Shown here piece by piece: positions 1-8,714 of a stretch of 17,929 bases of DNA. Each line of letters starts with the position of its first letter. The stretch's first letter is position 1. The stretch comes from Candidatus Peregrinibacteria bacterium. GTDB lineage: Bacteria > Patescibacteriota > Gracilibacteria > UBA1369. Position numbers and translations under genes: made by a program. The stretch spans positions 1 to 17,929 of the forward strand of contig WJJQ01000149.1 in the NCBI GenBank assembly GCA_014729615.1, written 5' to 3'. The notes under the pieces were generated by a model. It was not told where the DNA came from. It saw only the letters and a list, made by a program, of their open reading frames with translations, and made no database searches.

Positions 1-135
1 ATATTAGGTACGGGTGGTTCACTTGGCGCCGCTTTTGGCGGAGCCGGCTATTTTGCCTTGAGTGAGGACCCTGAATTACCCGACAAAGCGTTAAACACGC
101 TTCATTCTTTATTGGCCATGATAGGCCTTTCTTGA
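1..135 (+). CDS. C-terminal end of a small membrane protein (partial)
   Basis: The window opens inside a reading frame (phase 1) that ends at TGA 133-135; 44 residues are visible. They start with a Gly/Ala-rich hydrophobic stretch (LGTGGSLGAAFGGAGYFAL) followed by an acidic turn and a second hydrophobic helix ending LLAMIGLS. This suits the tail of a small membrane or pilin-like protein. It ends 35 bp before the VirB6/TrbL-like gene on the same strand, so it is probably in the same transcription unit. In secretion-type loci a VirB2-like subunit often lies here, but the fragment is too short to claim that family. Confidence 0.55.
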   Translation: MLGTGGSLGAAFGGAGYFALSEDPELPDKALNTLHSLLAMIGLS

Positions 136-170
136 CTTAGAAAAAAAATAAAAAATAAAAACCAACAACA

Positions 171-2708
171 ATGTTTAAAATAAAAAACAAAAAAGCCATA
201 TTCAAAACGGCCTTGCTCATAGGTAGTATAGTAGCCATTTGGTTGCTTATGTACAATTTTGCCTTTGCTCAGGATGCGGGCATTCAGCCGCTTTTACAAA
301 GTGATTCCATTAACAATCTGTATACAAAAATGACGGAATTTCTTAACGCGATTGCCGAATTTTTACAGCGCTTGCTGTGGCCGGTTCTATTAATGATCGG
401 CTCTTTGCTAAAGAACGACATATTGTTTTCAGCGGGAATGGAAGAAACCATGCTTGAAATATGGGTAAATATACGAAACATAGTTAATATTCTTTTTGTG
501 ATAGTTCTATTGGGCATAGCCTTTTATAACGTTGTTGGTGGGCAGGCCCAGGATTATCATATTAAAACAATCCTGCCCAAATTCATTATAGCGCTTATAG
601 CCGTCAATTTTTCATTCACCGCGTTAAAAGTGGTGATAGATGGTGTAAATGTTGTAACAACAGCAATTTTCGCATTACCCGGAGCTGTCGCCAGGGAGTT
701 GCCAAGTGATAATCCTACCTTTGCAACCAAAGTCTGTCAGGCTATGTATGGAACGGGCCAAACATTCCTTGATAATACCGGCCAGAATGATATAGGCGAC
801 CCGGAGGAACAAGAAAGACGTCAAGCAAACACATATTGTACCGACACTTCAACAACTTCACAGGAAGGGGGTGAGGAAACCAAAACTGCAAGTATTTCAT
901 TTACAGAAAAGGGAAAACAATATTTCAGTAATTTTGATGCCCACAATGCGGGAATAGTATTGGCAATCAATGTGGCTGAAGTGGCGGATTTAGATAAAGT
1001 TGCCAAAGCCTCGACCGACGTGAAAAAATTTGCCGTTAATACTTTATTTACAGTAGTTTTATTTATTGTTTACGCAGTAGCGTTTATTGCGCTTCTAATA
1101 ATACTATTTGTTCGTTTGGTTGTACTGTGGCTGGCCATGGTTTTATCACCCATTATTGCACTTTCCTTTGTACTTCCGGAAAGTTTGAAATCAGCCCTTG
1201 GGGGTGGTGATTTTTCACAACAAATAGTTAAAAATATTATTGTGCCCATTCCAATTGCAATTGTTATGAGTATTGGATTTATAATGTTGGACGCATTAAA
1301 ATCAGCCAAATTTACCGATGTGGCAATCAACACATCCACTTCACAGGTTAATCTTTTAACTTCGGGATTAAGTACTCTGCAAGATGTTATTGCGGCAGTG
1401 GGAATGGTAGTGTTTATTTGGGTTGGAGTCTTCAAAGCGGCCGAAGGTACGGCGGCCGGAAGTCTTGTTAGCGGACTTAAAAACGCGGTTGAAGGATTCG
1501 GAAAATTTGCCGCAACCGCTCCGATTAAATACGCTCCGTTATTTCCTGTTACAACCCCTGAAGGAGAAAGCCAAAAAGTATCTCTTGCAGGTGGTATGGC
1601 AGCAATGAACCAAATGCGAAACGCTTTTGAGAGCCGAGCCTTTCAAGAAGCCAGTAGTATTAACAGTGGCTTTGGAATTGCCACTCCTGACCAAGCACTA
1701 CAGGAAATGGAACAAGCAAACGATGCCAAGGATGCTTCCAAAGCTTTGGGTAAACTACGTGCCTCAGGGGCAACGTTATCTGATAGAGCTGTCCAAGAAA
1801 AAATGGGTAAGATGTTAATGAAAGGACCCATATTTAATGAATTTAACAGGGAATATGGAGGATCGTTTCGCACACAGACAGGTAAAAATTTAGGCGAGTT
1901 TAGAACACAATTACAACGTGGTGAGGCAAAACAAGAAGATATACAAGCATTCTTAAACTTATTAAACCAAAGAGATAGTAATTTTAGGCAAGGAGCTAGC
2001 GAACAGGCGCAACAAAATGCGCAGCAAGCACAAGGTACTGCCGCAGCAAGAGGTAGAGAAGAAGAAGCGCCATCAAGGCCAACTGCCCAACCTGTAATTT
2101 ATACGGCACCCGGAGTTGTTGGAGCCGCCGGAGCTTACAGTGCTGTAACCGATTCTCAGCGAGAAGCAGTATTTGGAAACGATAGGGCGAAAGAATTAAA
2201 AGGAGTACAGGCCAAAGTTGAATCAGGGCAAGATGCAGAGAAAAAGGCAGCCTATGAACAAAATGAAGATGCATACAATACAATGCAGGCAATCAGGCAA
2301 TCACGTCTTAGCTTTCAAACAAATATTAACAAAGCCAAGGATCCGAACGCTCGTGCCGCGGTAATGAGAGAAAGAATTGCAATGTATAAGGGCATTGTGC
2401 AACAGCAACAGCCGGATTTAAACGGCAATGCTCTTGAAAAAGCTGTTGAACAAGCAATGGCACCGGACGTGCCGGCAAATAATCGCGACGAATTCAGGAA
2501 AGTCATTACAAATGAATTTGATAAAATTGAAGCAAAAGCTCCGCAATTGGCGGGAGGCGTGCAGGCCGCGCCTGTAAACATTACGGGTAATGCGCCAAGA
2601 CCTCAAAATCAGGGAGGAAATCCAGCAGTTGGTGTACAAAATGAAAAGCCGCAAAAAAAAGTTGAAGTTATTGATGAAGTTACTATACAAGGTGACGCAA
2701 ATGAATAG
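171..2708 (+). CDS. Polytopic membrane protein, VirB6/TrbL-like
   Basis: An 845-residue protein. The N-terminus has a signal-anchor-like segment (about 13-34, ending AFAQ). Hydrophobic segments follow at about 61-80, 104-124, 135-169, 291-346 (long enough for two spans), 363-386 and 404-424. A polar loop at about 170-288 carries a lone cysteine pair (C189, C223), which could form a disulfide if the loop is outside. From about 430 the protein is a soluble Ala/Gln/Glu-rich tail of about 415 residues with coiled-coil potential. Several N-terminal spans, a central hydrophobic block and a long variable tail match VirB6/TrbL channel proteins of type IV secretion-like systems. This rests on architecture, not on a diagnostic motif. 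No Shine-Dalgarno is visible before ATG 171; the leader is almost pure A. The next gene starts 40 bp downstream. Confidence 0.6.
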   Translation: MFKIKNKKAIFKTALLIGSIVAIWLLMYNFAFAQDAGIQPLLQSDSINNLYTKMTEFLNAIAEFLQRLLWPVLLMIGSLLKNDILFSAGMEETMLEIWVNIRNIVNILFVIVLLGIAFYNVVGGQAQDYHIKTILPKFIIALIAVNFSFTALKVVIDGVNVVTTAIFALPGAVARELPSDNPTFATKVCQAMYGTGQTFLDNTGQNDIGDPEEQERRQANTYCTDTSTTSQEGGEETKTASISFTEKGKQYFSNFDAHNAGIVLAINVAEVADLDKVAKASTDVKKFAVNTLFTVVLFIVYAVAFIALLIILFVRLVVLWLAMVLSPIIALSFVLPESLKSALGGGDFSQQIVKNIIVPIPIAIVMSIGFIMLDALKSAKFTDVAINTSTSQVNLLTSGLSTLQDVIAAVGMVVFIWVGVFKAAEGTAAGSLVSGLKNAVEGFGKFAATAPIKYAPLFPVTTPEGESQKVSLAGGMAAMNQMRNAFESRAFQEASSINSGFGIATPDQALQEMEQANDAKDASKALGKLRASGATLSDRAVQEKMGKMLMKGPIFNEFNREYGGSFRTQTGKNLGEFRTQLQRGEAKQEDIQAFLNLLNQRDSNFRQGASEQAQQNAQQAQGTAAARGREEEAPSRPTAQPVIYTAPGVVGAAGAYSAVTDSQREAVFGNDRAKELKGVQAKVESGQDAEKKAAYEQNEDAYNTMQAIRQSRLSFQTNINKAKDPNARAAVMRERIAMYKGIVQQQQPDLNGNALEKAVEQAMAPDVPANNRDEFRKVITNEFDKIEAKAPQLAGGVQAAPVNITGNAPRPQNQGGNPAVGVQNEKPQKKVEVIDEVTIQGDANE

Positions 2709-2712
2709 AAAA

Positions 2713-2741
2713 TTGACAAAAACATAAAAAAATAGTACAAA
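2713..2741 (+). promoter_or_regulatory. Candidate promoter upstream of the 1314-residue gene
   Basis: TTGACA (2713-2718), a 17-bp spacer, then TACAAA (2736-2741, four of six matches to TATAAT). Transcription would start around 2748, practically at the ATG at 2749, giving a leaderless message. The gene may also be read through from the upstream gene. Confidence 0.35.
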
Positions 2742-2748
2742 CGCATAA

Positions 2749-5700
2749 ATGAGATACACAATCCTCAACAATCCGGACGACTATAAAAAAAGGTTTATCT
2801 TTGTCGATACTCCCGCTGAAAGTGAATCTCAAAATCCCGATGCCGGAAACGAGAAAAGCCCCGAAACAGCTCAACAACCTGAAAAAACTCAACAACCTGA
2901 ACGCGAACAGCAACCTGAGCAACAACCAAAGCCGAATAAAGAGCCAATGTTTCCAAAATCCGTGCCGGAAATCCAGACAAAAATTGAAAAACAAATGGAA
3001 TCCTTGATTGGAACGGCAATAGCACTAAGAAACGGAGAAAAACGCAAAAAAGAAAGAAATGAAGAAAAGATTGCTGAAGTCACTAAATTGGCGGAAGATT
3101 TTAAGACTTTGGGCGGACTTGAAAAAAGGAGCCGACAAAAGACCAAACAAATTTTGGGTCATTTAAAAAACATAGGACAAATAACCGAAGAACAGGCTCA
3201 GGAAATGTTCAACTTGCACGCGGACACCGAAAATTTCAACGAAAAATGGAATGCCTTGGTGCAACCTTTGCAAATAGAAAAAAAAGAAAATTTACTTGAT
3301 ACAATCAAAAGCGAAACCATTGAATCCGCCAAACTGGAAAAGAAGCTAATAGAACTAATTACACAGCTTGATAAACTGGTCGGTGAAGCGGGTGACTATA
3401 TTAATGAAATGGCTATACGTGAACGAACCCTTGAAAGCTATAGTCAGACAATGGGTATACCTGTTGAAGAAGGCCGAACCTTTAGAATGCAGGTGAAAAG
3501 ACCTGTATACAAAAGAATAACAGATGACACCGGGGCAGAAGTTTTAGTGCCGGCCGAGGGAGCAAACGGTGAATTTAAATATGAAACTGTTTATCGAAGA
3601 GCAACAATCAAGAAAATCGAATGGAAAGACCTTGAAATGGATTTTAGTGACGGCACCACCAAACACATAAAACCATTATCACCCGTTGTAACTGTGGAAT
3701 TCGAAGATGAATGGCCGGATTCAACGGGAATCCAGTACAAAGCGACAGAAGAAGTACCTCTTTCGCAACTTGCATATGCTGCGGACGTGCAGAACATGAC
3801 TGAAATCATTGAAGAAAACGACGATCCAAGTGACTATCAAGATGCCTTAAAACAACTGAAAACTATCCTTCAAACCGAAGTTAAAGAAGGGGATACATTT
3901 GAATACAGAGCCTTTCATACAGATCAGAACGGCAGAACTATCGGCGAGAATAAAACAATTACAATCAACAAAATTTTTAAAGAAGATGATCCCAATTTTA
4001 AAGACGCTTTAAGTGACAATTTAAGAAAACAAACATTTGTAGAGCTGGATCAGGATGTAATAGTTGGAAATGAACCTCAAGTTACCCGCAAAAGAAAATT
4101 GTCATTGGGTGAATTCGCCAAATTTTATAAACGGGTAAATGCCTTAAAACCTATTTCTTTAAAGGAATGTCGTAAGCAACTGATTGATGAAAACAAGGAA
4201 AGAAACAGAAAATATAACCGTAAAGCGAAACATTTTCCGCCAATTTTATTACAACCGGGTGAACCGCTTTATACAGATACTGATCCGAATCAAACATTCA
4301 GAATCGGAAATGTCGATGATAAAGGAAATATAGAGCTGACTAACGGTCTAATATTCACACCGGCGACTTTTTTAAGTTGGGTAAAGAATCATGAAATAGA
4401 AAAAATGGATGATGACGCGCTGGCCGATCGGGCGGTTGATTTAATGCCTGATGGTGACGAAAAAGAAGAAGAAAGAAAAAAGGCTAAAGAGGCGGCGGCG
4501 AAAAGAGTAAAAAATGCCGGGAACAAAGGTGATACGGTTGACGGACCAACAACAACCAATGATGGGAAAGAAAGAATAAAACCAAAAAGTGCCAGCTATT
4601 TCAAAAAGCTTTTGAACAATACTTACGTTTTATCGGGCAAAAACACGTATGCGCTTGCAAAAGAAGTTTTTGATTTTATTGGCCGAACTATGGACCGCCG
4701 AGAAAAAAACCGTGTCGGAGCTGTTGGTAACATGATTTTTTCCCCAATTTATAACCAATTGGGTGAAGAATACAAGCGCATGCAACAAAACGCCGAAAAC
4801 GATGAAGTGAACCGTATTACACAAGCAATGGAACAATACGGTTTTGGGGATTGTATGGAACGTCTTGCCGCTACAAGCAGTAAAGACGAATTGAAAGCAC
4901 TATTACAGGTAATGAGTAAAAAAGGTTGGATTGTTTGGGGCGACCCTGTGCTTTGGAAGGCCATAGACAGAGTAGGTAAAAAAGTATCAGGGTATAAAGC
5001 CATGGCTACATACGATGAAGACTTGATCAGATACAACCTGGATTCTTTTTACGGACAAAACACATACTTTGATTTAAAAAGGCAGAACGATAGCGGATTT
5101 AAATCCGAAAAAAGCACCTTTCAAGAAGAAGCAAGACAGATGGAAGTTGATGAAAAAGGTGGTATTTTAGCCAGAATGAAGGGAATGCTGGCCGACCATA
5201 TGAACGGAGAATATGTTTCACCCGCACGTTTTGAGGGTTACCTACACTTCGTGATTGAACAGGGTAAATTATCTTTTGAAGATAAATTATACTTTTTAAT
5301 GATGGCAATGGGTGCCACATGTCAGGTGCCCGGACCAAGGTACGGAAGAACAATTTTGACCTTCGACCGTATGAATGAAATGGAGGCCGGATTATTAAAT
5401 AACTTTCCTCCTATCGAGTATTTTTTGGCAGATAAAGAACTAAAATATGACGAATTTGGACGCGTTATTGTTGACGGCAGTGGCAAACCTGTACGGGGTC
5501 CTGTAGATAAAAATCATGTCCGCGAATTGATCAGACAATACATTGAAAGCGATAATAAACCCTTACATCAATGCACCAAGCCGGAAGATTTTACCTGGGG
5601 GTCTAACTTGACTAACTTCATTGAACGTAAAATGATGTTTCACAAGAAAGTTTCAAATCGTTTGACCGAAAAAGCATCCCGAAATTTCAGCAACTGGGAT

Positions 5701-6693
5701 CATGATGACATGCATCAATTTGTACCTCATGTTTCCGAAACTAATGTTGAACAAATTACAATACCTGCCGGGGGAACCCCTCAGACTTCTAATGCCGGTA
5801 TGAAAAACATTTTTACCGGTATGAATAATAATACGAAAGTATGTGCCGAGGAATACTTGAAAGCAATGAAAAGCGGAGATACAGACGCGGCAAATGAATA
5901 CATGCTTAAAATGGTTAAAGGTATGAGGTCATTCATTAGATTACATGCAATTGTTGATAGCAGATATCATCATACTCACAATGAAAGGACACGTTTTAGC
6001 GCCAGAGATTTCGACGCGTTTGCCGGTGCGGATAGTGGTAAAAAGGTAAGTACTCACGTACGAGAAATGAATCAATATATTGAAAACCTTATTAATGATA
6101 TGATCAAAAAAAGTCCGTCCGATTTTGCTCCTTTAATGGATTCATGGCAAATTGTAAAAAGTAAATACAGTCATGCGGACCGTCAGGGACAAAGCATTCA
6201 ACAAGATGAAGTAAGCAGATTCGGTGAAAAAATAGAGGACGCGTTGCGTCGTTATGAAGACATGTATGGTACACAAGAATTATCAAACCTGGTCGGTAGA
6301 AATGTAAAATATGTAACAGGTTATGGTGAAAGAGCAGATACCAAAGCATCTGAAGATGAAGAAGAAAGGCTATTAAGGATTAGAAAAATTGACTACGAAG
6401 ATATAAAAGACAAAGCGGCGAAAATCGAAGAATTCCGTAGCAAAGAAAAGAAAGGTGGCCTTTTATCGAAAGAAGAAATTGCGAAACGTAAAAAATCGCG
6501 ACTGGAAAACATTCTGAAAAGAGTTAAAGCCGGAAAAATGCATTCTCTAACGAATGAAGAAAAAAATATTCTGGATTCGGAATACAAAAGAGTTCAGTCA
6601 GCTGCCGATTACGATAATTTGGAAATCGGAGGATCCACGACAACCGCTGGAAACGACGGTTCCAGCTACAGCACTTATGCAGGAGGTGTGTAG
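2749..6693 (+). CDS. Very large soluble protein of unknown function, with a repeated beta-rich module
   Basis: 1314 residues, with no signal peptide or membrane segment. Residues 1-20 are a short ordered start. Residues 21-70 are a Pro/Gln/Glu linker with four near-identical QQPE units at 42-60. Residues 75-230 are highly charged helices. About 239-353, 379-470 and 502-553 look like three diverged copies of one module: a Gly-containing turn, beta strands, then a short helix (LSQLAYA, LSLGEFAKF, PATFLSWV). Residues 570-615 are a Lys/Glu/Ala linker. The rest (615-1290) is mostly helical with scattered aromatic motifs, ending in a Gly/Ser/Thr tail. I do not recognise a catalytic motif or a named family. 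Its position 40 bp after a VirB6/TrbL-like gene suggests a cytoplasmic partner of the same envelope system. There is no Shine-Dalgarno before ATG 2749. Confidence 0.7.
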   Translation: MRYTILNNPDDYKKRFIFVDTPAESESQNPDAGNEKSPETAQQPEKTQQPEREQQPEQQPKPNKEPMFPKSVPEIQTKIEKQMESLIGTAIALRNGEKRKKERNEEKIAEVTKLAEDFKTLGGLEKRSRQKTKQILGHLKNIGQITEEQAQEMFNLHADTENFNEKWNALVQPLQIEKKENLLDTIKSETIESAKLEKKLIELITQLDKLVGEAGDYINEMAIRERTLESYSQTMGIPVEEGRTFRMQVKRPVYKRITDDTGAEVLVPAEGANGEFKYETVYRRATIKKIEWKDLEMDFSDGTTKHIKPLSPVVTVEFEDEWPDSTGIQYKATEEVPLSQLAYAADVQNMTEIIEENDDPSDYQDALKQLKTILQTEVKEGDTFEYRAFHTDQNGRTIGENKTITINKIFKEDDPNFKDALSDNLRKQTFVELDQDVIVGNEPQVTRKRKLSLGEFAKFYKRVNALKPISLKECRKQLIDENKERNRKYNRKAKHFPPILLQPGEPLYTDTDPNQTFRIGNVDDKGNIELTNGLIFTPATFLSWVKNHEIEKMDDDALADRAVDLMPDGDEKEEERKKAKEAAAKRVKNAGNKGDTVDGPTTTNDGKERIKPKSASYFKKLLNNTYVLSGKNTYALAKEVFDFIGRTMDRREKNRVGAVGNMIFSPIYNQLGEEYKRMQQNAENDEVNRITQAMEQYGFGDCMERLAATSSKDELKALLQVMSKKGWIVWGDPVLWKAIDRVGKKVSGYKAMATYDEDLIRYNLDSFYGQNTYFDLKRQNDSGFKSEKSTFQEEARQMEVDEKGGILARMKGMLADHMNGEYVSPARFEGYLHFVIEQGKLSFEDKLYFLMMAMGATCQVPGPRYGRTILTFDRMNEMEAGLLNNFPPIEYFLADKELKYDEFGRVIVDGSGKPVRGPVDKNHVRELIRQYIESDNKPLHQCTKPEDFTWGSNLTNFIERKMMFHKKVSNRLTEKASRNFSNWDHDDMHQFVPHVSETNVEQITIPAGGTPQTSNAGMKNIFTGMNNNTKVCAEEYLKAMKSGDTDAANEYMLKMVKGMRSFIRLHAIVDSRYHHTHNERTRFSARDFDAFAGADSGKKVSTHVREMNQYIENLINDMIKKSPSDFAPLMDSWQIVKSKYSHADRQGQSIQQDEVSRFGEKIEDALRRYEDMYGTQELSNLVGRNVKYVTGYGERADTKASEDEEERLLRIRKIDYEDIKDKAAKIEEFRSKEKKGGLLSKEEIAKRKKSRLENILKRVKAGKMHSLTNEEKNILDSEYKRVQSAADYDNLEIGGSTTTAGNDGSSYSTYAGGV

Positions 6694-6694
6694 A

Positions 6695-7372
6695 CTAGCT
6701 TTCAGTTACGAACATGTAACCGATTCCATGGACATTTCGAATAAATTTGTGATCAAAACCGGAATCAACTTTCTTGCGCAGCCTTCTTATAGTCGCTTGC
6801 ACAATATTGGAATGGTAACCTTTTTTAGCTTGCCAAACTTTTAAAAGTAAATCTTCTGTTCTAACCACATTTCCCTGGTTTTTAATCAATAAATCTAAAA
6901 CCTCACCTTCTTTCTTTGTCAGATATTCAGACCTGCCCCCTCGAATAATTTTATTTTGTTTACGAATAAACTTTAAGTCATCAATAATAACTTCATCAGC
7001 TGAAGAAGATTCTAAATGTCGTCTGTACAGAGCGTTTACTCTGGCAATCAGTTCCTCGGCATCAAAAGGTTTCGTCATATAATCATCCGCGCCCAAATTT
7101 AATAATTCTACCTTTTTACTAATTTGAGACAAAGCGCTTAAAACCAAAATAGGAATACTGGAATGTGCTTTTCGCAAGCTTTCAACAAGCCCGTCACCCG
7201 ACTTGCCTTCCAGCATAAGATCAAGAATGATCACATCATGATCATCTGAATAATTATTTTTTAAAGCTTTTTCAACAGAGTCGGCCGTTGTTACCGAAAT
7301 TTTCTCCGATTCAAGGATTTCCTTGATAAAATCAGCAATATTTTTTTCATCTTCCACCAGTAATATCTTCAT
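6695..7372 (-). CDS. OmpR/PhoB-family response regulator
   Basis: 225 residues, a normal length for the family. The receiver domain (1-120) has the acidic pocket E7/D8, phospho-acceptor D51 in the strand VIILDLML, the switch Ser at S79 (ILVLSA) and conserved K101 in MTKPFD. The winged-helix DNA-binding domain (about 127-222) has LTKKEGEVLDLL, the recognition-helix region (SNIVQATIRRLRKKV) and the C-terminal hairpin IRNVHGIGYMF. By family knowledge it is a cytoplasmic transcription factor activated by phosphorylation. The natural partner is the histidine kinase at 8715-10829, encoded divergently nearby, though pairing is inferred. Its stop is 1 nt from the stop of the convergent 1314-residue gene, leaving no room for a separate terminator. 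Confidence 0.95.
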   Translation of the reverse strand: MKILLVEDEKNIADFIKEILESEKISVTTADSVEKALKNNYSDDHDVIILDLMLEGKSGDGLVESLRKAHSSIPILVLSALSQISKKVELLNLGADDYMTKPFDAEELIARVNALYRRHLESSSADEVIIDDLKFIRKQNKIIRGGRSEYLTKKEGEVLDLLIKNQGNVVRTEDLLLKVWQAKKGYHSNIVQATIRRLRKKVDSGFDHKFIRNVHGIGYMFVTES

Positions 7373-7592
7373 AATTCAATTGTGATAAAAAGAATCTTTT
7401 CTTCCCTTTCCCATTTAAAGAGATGAAAGAAAAATAGACAAATATTTGATTTATTGCAAGCATTGTCAGACTTTTCTCATCAACCCTTATGCCACAATAT
7501 ATATTGCAATAGCGTGCAATGGTTAATTCATTAAAAGATCTTAAAAAATTTATAAAAAAAAGGCATTATACCAAGGCGTTGTTTCGATTATT
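7373..7592. promoter_or_regulatory. Divergent intergenic control region
   Basis: A 220-bp AT-rich spacer between the response regulator (-) and the zinc-finger/kinase pair (+). For the minus strand there is a candidate promoter: TTGCAA (7454-7459), a 17-bp spacer and TATTTT (complement of 7431-7436). The 12-bp palindrome CAATATATATTG (7495-7506) is followed by the half-site GCAAT at 7506-7510 and again at 7516-7520. The palindrome AAGATCTT (7535-7542) sits in an A/T run. These are plausible sites for the response regulator. No good -35/-10 pair is visible for the plus strand. Confidence 0.4.
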
Positions 7593-8711
7593 ATGAACAA
7601 AAAACGTTCCTCAGACCATTTCGGTACCAGCCGGTCCGGAACTTACTCAATTACTCATGATTCCGTACGTCCGGAGTCTGATTTGCCATATACCACATAC
7701 ATAAAAAGTCTCGGGGAAGCGGACAGTGGGGAAGACGAAGAAGAATTGAGAAACAGTTTCATTGAAATTATTAAAGCCAGTGTTGAGCGAACGGTAGACT
7801 TTCAAGAAGGTGTACAGGCCGCGGAAGTGGAAATTGAAGATTTGTCCTCGGAAACTATAGACGAAGCCACTTTAACGGATATAAGTAATTTATTCAGGGA
7901 AACTTTTGCAAACCAATCAGATGAATATGGTGTTTGCATAAAATGTGATTTCAGAATCCGGGCGGCCGATGCCTATGGAGTTGATAGGTCCAATTATTTG
8001 TCACTTACCCTTTTGGATGCTTTTCAATTAAACAAACCTTGTCCATGCTGTGATCAAAAAATGACATTGTTTTATGATCCAAAAAAAACACGGCGTGAAA
8101 TTGAAAAGAAACTTTCGTACAATGCAAAAATTACACTTTTAAGATCGACCGGTAAAACAAAAAGAAAATGTAAAGACACAGATATAATTGAGTTTAACGA
8201 GGAAATGGAAGGAAAAATCATGGGAATGGTTATTGGTCTAAAAGCACCTTTAAAAAAAATATTTGAGCTTGAGTGGAAAAATCCTTATCCGTATGTGGCG
8301 GAAGGCGAATTCAACGAAAGAGAGCCAATACCTTTTTACGACAAGGTTGAAAAAATAATAAAAAGGGAATATCCGGACATTAATAATGGTATATTCTCTG
8401 AATATGAACAGTTTTTTTATATGGGTTGCACGGTTATTCATCCGCAATTGGTTAATAGAAAATATCTTGTACAAATGTTCAGAAGTTTTTTTGCGCAGTT
8501 TTCGGAAGAAGATATTAAGTGTCTTCCGGCAATTGCCGAAACCGTTGATGGATCACAAGCATATTTAATGATGAAAAATGCTAACGCGGTACCAATAGAA
8601 GGTATTATTGATAGAGGTTATTCAATTATGGTAGGAAGATTAAGTAAAATGGTTGCAAAAGTGAACAGAAGCACACGGAAAGCTAACCGAATAAAAATTG
8701 AAAAAGCTTAA
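7593..8711 (+). CDS. Zinc-ribbon-like protein of unknown function
   Basis: 372 residues, soluble. The first ~50 residues are polar and probably disordered. The middle has CIKC (C115, C118) and, 31 residues later, CPCC (C150, C152, C153): two cysteine knuckles typical of a zinc ribbon. The C-terminal half is mixed helix and strand and ends in a strongly basic tail rich in Lys and Arg, which would suit nucleic-acid binding. I do not recognise the family. Its stop is 3 nt before the ATG of the histidine kinase, so the two genes are almost certainly co-transcribed. A role in the kinase's signalling is an inference from that position only. No Shine-Dalgarno is visible before ATG 7593. Confidence 0.75.
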   Translation: MNKKRSSDHFGTSRSGTYSITHDSVRPESDLPYTTYIKSLGEADSGEDEEELRNSFIEIIKASVERTVDFQEGVQAAEVEIEDLSSETIDEATLTDISNLFRETFANQSDEYGVCIKCDFRIRAADAYGVDRSNYLSLTLLDAFQLNKPCPCCDQKMTLFYDPKKTRREIEKKLSYNAKITLLRSTGKTKRKCKDTDIIEFNEEMEGKIMGMVIGLKAPLKKIFELEWKNPYPYVAEGEFNEREPIPFYDKVEKIIKREYPDINNGIFSEYEQFFYMGCTVIHPQLVNRKYLVQMFRSFFAQFSEEDIKCLPAIAETVDGSQAYLMMKNANAVPIEGIIDRGYSIMVGRLSKMVAKVNRSTRKANRIKIEKA

Positions 8712-8714
8712 AAT

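Noticed and set aside
1070..1435. 121-codon minus-strand frame inside the VirB6/TrbL-like gene
   Set aside because: It lies opposite membrane-spanning codons; shadow frame.
6554..6844. 96-codon open frame bridging the 1314-residue gene and the response regulator
   Set aside because: It overlaps two well-supported genes in other frames and has no recognisable protein character.
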